Assembly (NCBI RefSeq): GCF_964340395.1
Contig: NC_135557.1
Location: 2,651,216 to 2,715,215, forward strand
Direction: 5' to 3'
Source of the DNA: Glandiceps talaboti
Taxonomy: Eukaryota > Hemichordata > Enteropneusta > Spengelidae
Length of the DNA stretch: 64,000 bases
Shown: piece after piece, positions 59,085 through 64,000 of the stretch
How the letters are laid out: each line of letters starts with the position of its first letter
Position numbering within the stretch: position 1 is the first letter of the stretch
Translations under genes and position numbers: made by a program
Notes under the pieces: generated by a model
What the model was told of the DNA's origin: nothing
Seen by the model: the letters and a program-made list of their open reading frames with translations, nothing else
Databases searched by the model: none

Positions 59085-62000
59085 GATATAGTCTTGGTAC
59101 ACTTGATATGGTCTTGGAACACTTGATATAGTCTTGGTACACTTGATATAGTCTTGGTACACTTGATATAGTCTTGGAACACTTGATATAGTCTTGGTAC
59201 AGAATGATATAGTCTTGGTACACTTGATATAGTCTTGGTACACTTGATATAGACTTGGTACACTTGATACAGTCTTGGTATACTTGATATAGTCTTGGTA
59301 CACTTGATATAGTCTTGGTACACTTGATATAGTCTTGGTATACTTGATATAGTCTTGGTACACTTGATATAGTCTTGGTACACTTGATATAGTCTTGGTA
59401 CGCTTGATATAGTCTTGGTACACTTGATATAGTCTTGGTACACTTGATATAGTCTTGGTACAGAATGATATAGTCTTGGTACAGAATGATATAGTCTTGG
59501 TACACTTGATATAGTCTTGGTACACTTGATATAGTCTTGGTACAGAATGATATAGTCTTGGTACACTTGATATAGTCGTAGTACATTTGATATCGTCTTG
59601 GTACACTTGATATAGTCTTGGTACACTTGATATAGTCTTGGTACACTTGATATAGTCTTGGTACACTTGATATAGTCTTGGTACACTTGATATAGTCTTG
59701 GTACAGAATGATATAGTCTTGGTACACTTGATATAGTCTTGGTACAGAATGATATAGTCTTGGTACAGAATGATATAGTCTTGGTACACTTGATATAGTC
59801 TTGGTACACTTGATATAGTCTTAGTACATTTGATATTGTCTTGGTACACTTGATATAGTCTTGGTACAGAATGATATAGTCTTGGTACAGAATGATATAG
59901 TCTTGGTACACTTGATATAGTCTTGGTACACTTGATATAGTCTTAGTACATTTGATATTGTCTTGGTACACTTGATATAGTCTTGGTACAGAATGATATA
60001 GTTTTGGTACAGAATGATATAGTCTTGGTACACTTGATATAGTCTTAGTACATTTGATATCGTCTTGGTACACTTGATATAGTCTTGGTACACTTGATAT
60101 AGTCTTGGTACAGAATGATATAGTCTTGGTACACTTGATATAGTCTTGGCACACTTAATATAGTCTTGGTACACTTGATATAGTCTTGGTACAGAATGAT
60201 ATAGTCTTGGTACACTTTATATAGTCTTGGTACACTTAATATAGTCTTGGTACACTTGATATAGTCTTGGTACAGAATGATATGGTCTTGGTACAGAATG
60301 ATATAGTCTTGGTACACTTGATATAGTCTTGGTACACTTAATATAGTCTTGGTACACTTGATATAGCCTTGTACAGAATGATATGGTCTTGGTACAGAAT
60401 GATATAGTCTTGGTACACTTGATGTAGTCTTGGTACAGAATGATATAGTCTTGGTACACTTGATATAGTCTTGGTACAGAATGATATAGTCTTGGTACAC
60501 TTGATACAGTCTTGGTACAGAATGATATAGTCTTGGTACACTTGATATAGTCTTGGTACAGAATGATATGGTCTTGGTACAGAATGATATAGTCTTGGTA
60601 CACTTGATATAGTCTTGGTACAGAATGATATAGTCTTGGTACACTTGATACAGTCTTGGTACAGAATGATATAGTCTTGGTACAGAATGATATAGTCTTG
60701 GTACAGAATGATATAGTCTTGGTACAGAATGATATAGTCTTGGTACAGAATGATATAGTCTTGGTACAGAATGATAAAGTCTTGGTACAGAATGATATAG
60801 TCTTGGTACACTTGATATAGTCTTGGTACAGAATGATATAGTCTTGGTACACTTGATATAGTCTTGGTACAGAATGATATAGTCTTGGTACAGAATGATA
60901 TAGTCTTGGTACAGAATGATATAGTCTTGGTACACTTAATATAGTCTTGGTACAGAATGATATAGTCTTGGTACACTTGATATAGTCTTGGTACACTTGA
61001 TATAGTCTTGGTACAGAATGATATAGTCTTGGTACAGGATGATATAGTCTTGGTACACTTGATATAGCCTTGGTACAGAATGATATAGTCTTGGTACACT
61101 TGATATAGTCTTGGTACAGAATGATATAGTCTTGGTACAGAATGATATAGTCTTGGTACACTTAATATAGTCTTGGTACAGAATGATATAGTCTTGGTAC
61201 ACTTAATATAGTCTTGGTACAGAATGATATAGTCTTGGTACACTTTATATTGTCTTGGTACAGAATGATATAGTCTTGGTACACTTGATATAGTCTTGGT
61301 ACACTTGATATAGTCTTAGTACAGAATGATATAGTCTTGGTACAGAATGATATTGTCTTGGTACACTTGATATAGTTTTGGAATACTTGATATAGTCTTG
61401 GTACACTTTATATAGTCTTGGTACACTTTATATAGTCTTGGTACAGAATGATATAGTCTTGGTACACTTGATATAGTCTTGCTACACTTGATACAGTCTT
61501 GGTACAGAATGATATAGTCTTGGTACACTTGATATAGTCTTGGTACAGAATGATATAGTCTTGGTACAGAATGATATAGTCTTGGTACACTTGATATAGT
61601 CTTGGTACACTTGATATAGTCTTAGTACATTTGATATCGTCTTAGTACACTTGATATAGTCTTGGTACAGAATGATATAGTCTTGGTACACTTGATATAG
61701 TCTTGGTACACTTAATATAGTCTTGGTACACTTGATATAGTCTTGGTACAGAATGATATAGTCTTGGTACAGAATGATATAGTTTTGGTACAGAATGATA
61801 TAGTCTTGGTACACTTGATATAGTCTTAGTACGTTTGATATCGTCTTGGTACACTTGATATAGTCTTGGTACAGAATGATATAGTCTTGGTACAGAATGA
61901 TATAGTCTTGGTACACTTGATATAGTCTTGGTACACTTGATATAGTCTTAGTACATTTGATATTGTCTTGGTACACTTGATATAGTCTTGGTACAGAATG

Positions 62001-64000
62001 ATATAGTCTTGGTACAGAATGATATAGTCTTGGTACACTTGATATAGTCTTGGTACACTTGATATAGTCTTAGTACATTTGATATTGTCTTGGTACACTT
62101 GATATAGTCTTGGTACAGAATGATATAGTTTTGGTACAGAATGATATAGTTTTGGTACAGAATGATATAGTCTTAGTACATTTGATATCGTCTTGGTACA
62201 CTTGATATAGTCTTGGTACACTTGATATAGTCTTGGTACAGAATGATATAGTCTTGGTACACTTGATATAGTCTTGGCACACTTAATATAGTCTTGGTAC
62301 ACTTGATATAGTCTTGGTACAGAATGATATAGTCTTGGTACACTTTATATAGTCTTGGTACACTTAATATAGTCTTGGTACACTTGATATAGTCTTGGTA
62401 CAGAATGATATGGTCTTGGTACAGAATGATATAGTCTTGGTACACTTGATATAGTCTTGGTACACTTAATATAGTCTTGGTACACTTGATATAGTCTTGG
62501 TACAGAATGATATAGTCTTGGTACACTTGATATAGTCTTGGTACAGAATGATATAGTCTTGGTACACTTGATACAGTCTTGGTACAGAATGATATAGTCT
62601 TGGTACACTTGATATAGTCTTGGTACATAATGATATGGTCTTGGTACAGAATGATATAGTCTTGGTACACTTGATATAGTCTTGGTACAGAATGATATAG
62701 TCTTGGTACACTTGATACAGTCTTGGTACAGAATGATATAGTCTTGGTACAGAATGATATAGTCTTGGTACAGAATGATATAGTCTTGGTACAGAATGAT
62801 ATAGTCTTGGTACAGAATGATATAGTCTTGGTACAGGATGATAAAGTCTTGGTACAGAATGATATAGTCTTGGTACACTTGATATAGTCTTGGTACAGAA
62901 TGATATAGTCTTGGTACACTTGATATAGTCTTGGTACAGAATGATATAGTCTTGGTACAGAATGATATAGTCTTGGTACAGAATGATATAGTCTTGGTAC
63001 ACTTAATATAGTCTTGGTACAGAATGATATAGTCTTGGTACACTTGATATAGTCTTGGTACACTTGATATAGTCTTGGTACAGAATGATATAGTCTTGGT
63101 ACAGGATGATATAGTCTTGGTACACTTGATATAGCCTTGGTACAGAATGATATAGTCTTGGTACACTTGATATAGTCTTGGTACAGAATGATATAGTCTT
63201 GGTACAGAATGATATAGTCTTGGTACACTTAATATAGTCTTGGTACAGAATGATATAGTCTTGGTACACTTAATATAGTCTTGGTACAGAATGATATAGT
63301 CTTGGTACACTTGATATTGTCTTGGTACAGAATGATATAGTCTTGGTACACTTGATATAGTCTTGGTACACTTGATATAGTCTTAGTACAGAATGATATA
63401 GTCTTGGTACAGAATGATATTGTCTTGGTACACTTGATATAGTTTTGGAACACTTGATATAGTCTTGGTACACTTTATATAGTCTTGGTACACTTTATAT
63501 AGTCTTGGTACAGAATGATATAGTCTTGGTACACTTGATATAGTCTTGCTACACTTGATACAGTCTTGGTACAGAATGATATAGTCTTGGTACACTTGAT
63601 ATAGTCTTGGTACAGAATGATATAGTCTTGGTACAGAATGATATAGTCTTGGTACACTTGATATAGTCTTGGTACACTTGATATAGTATTAGTACATTTG
63701 ATATCGTCTTAGTACACTTGATATAGTCTTGGTACAGAATGATATAGTCTTGGTACACTTGATATAGTCTTGGTACACTTAATATAGTCTTGGTACACTT
63801 GATATAGTCTTGGTACAGAATGATATAGTCTTGGTACAGAATGATATAGTTTTGGTACAGAATGATATAGTCTTGGTACACTTGATATAGTCTTAGTACG
63901 TTTGATATCGTCTTGGTACACTTGATATAGTCTTGGTACACTTGATATAGTCTTGGTACAGAATGATATAGTCTTGGTACACTTGATATAGTCTTGGTAC
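59085..64000. repeat. 20/21-bp minisatellite with 2.07-kb higher-order repeat
   Basis: About 240 copies of GATATAGTCTTGGTACACTT (20 bp) or the 21-bp form ending ACAGAAT, continuing past the window end. The order of the two forms and rare variants recurs with a 2,067-bp offset (for example 61243 and 63310, 61590 and 63657, 61854 and 63921; about 2,128 bp near 60154 and 62282), so a roughly 2-kb block was recently duplicated. It lies in NOMO intron 6. Confidence 0.96.

Noticed and set aside
59072-63941. Many minus-strand frames of 130-360 codons (YQDYIKC repeats)
   Set aside because: 20/21-bp satellite read through; equally open in overlapping frames.

Overview
This is eukaryotic (animal) DNA with no prokaryotic or viral gene organisation. 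Most bases are tandem repeats and transposon debris around a few real exons. The organism is inferred, not proven. A diverged but clearly orthologous NOMO gene, broken L2/CR1-type LINE and Tc1/mariner-type sequences, a tRNA-derived SINE and minisatellite-filled introns suggest an invertebrate deuterostome, perhaps amphioxus. A bivalve or another lophotrochozoan cannot be excluded.

Layout. At 1-5.4 kb, five minisatellite arrays surround the last coding exon of a Ly6/uPAR-type, probably GPI-anchored protein (2659-2874). At 6.0-30.5 kb, a 26-bp satellite is split into two blocks (6031-6510 and 27996-30515) by about 21.5 kb of DNA. That DNA begins and ends with copies of a foldback-type transposon whose long inverted repeats are themselves minisatellites, and a perfect 7-bp target duplication sits at its outer edges. 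Inside it are a small multi-pass membrane ORF with a good TATA/CCAAT promoter (minus strand, 19209-19796), a decayed LINE (about 20440-23735), a 158-bp satellite carrying two POU octamers per unit, a 52-bp array and old duplications. At 30.5-32.3 kb there are a GA microsatellite, transposase fragments on opposite strands and a strong 25-bp-arm hairpin.

The principal gene starts at 32483: the first six coding exons of NOMO (nodal modulator, an ER translocon-associated protein), 546 coding bases spread over more than 25 kb. The exons join in phase to give 182 residues, starting with a signal peptide and matching the vertebrate N-terminus closely; the gene continues past the window end. Intron 1 holds a 514-bp MITE, a 2.8-kb TTAA-flanked piggyBac-like element with a nested hAT-like element, another hAT-like MITE and a GGT array. 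Introns 2-6 are almost entirely minisatellite, including an 8.6-kb 36-bp array, a 3.1-kb 38-bp array and a 4.9-kb 20/21-bp array that runs off the end.

The most interesting observation is that introns 4, 5 and 6 each begin with a tandem repeat whose unit contains the authentic 5' splice site. Exon 4 is followed by about 12 further donor copies every 44 bp, exon 6 by about 27 more every 27-31 bp, and the exon 5 donor is copied in a roughly 53-bp unit. A SINE later landed in that exon 5 donor, and its target duplication restored a donor on both sides. The arrays therefore seem to have grown from exon-intron junctions.
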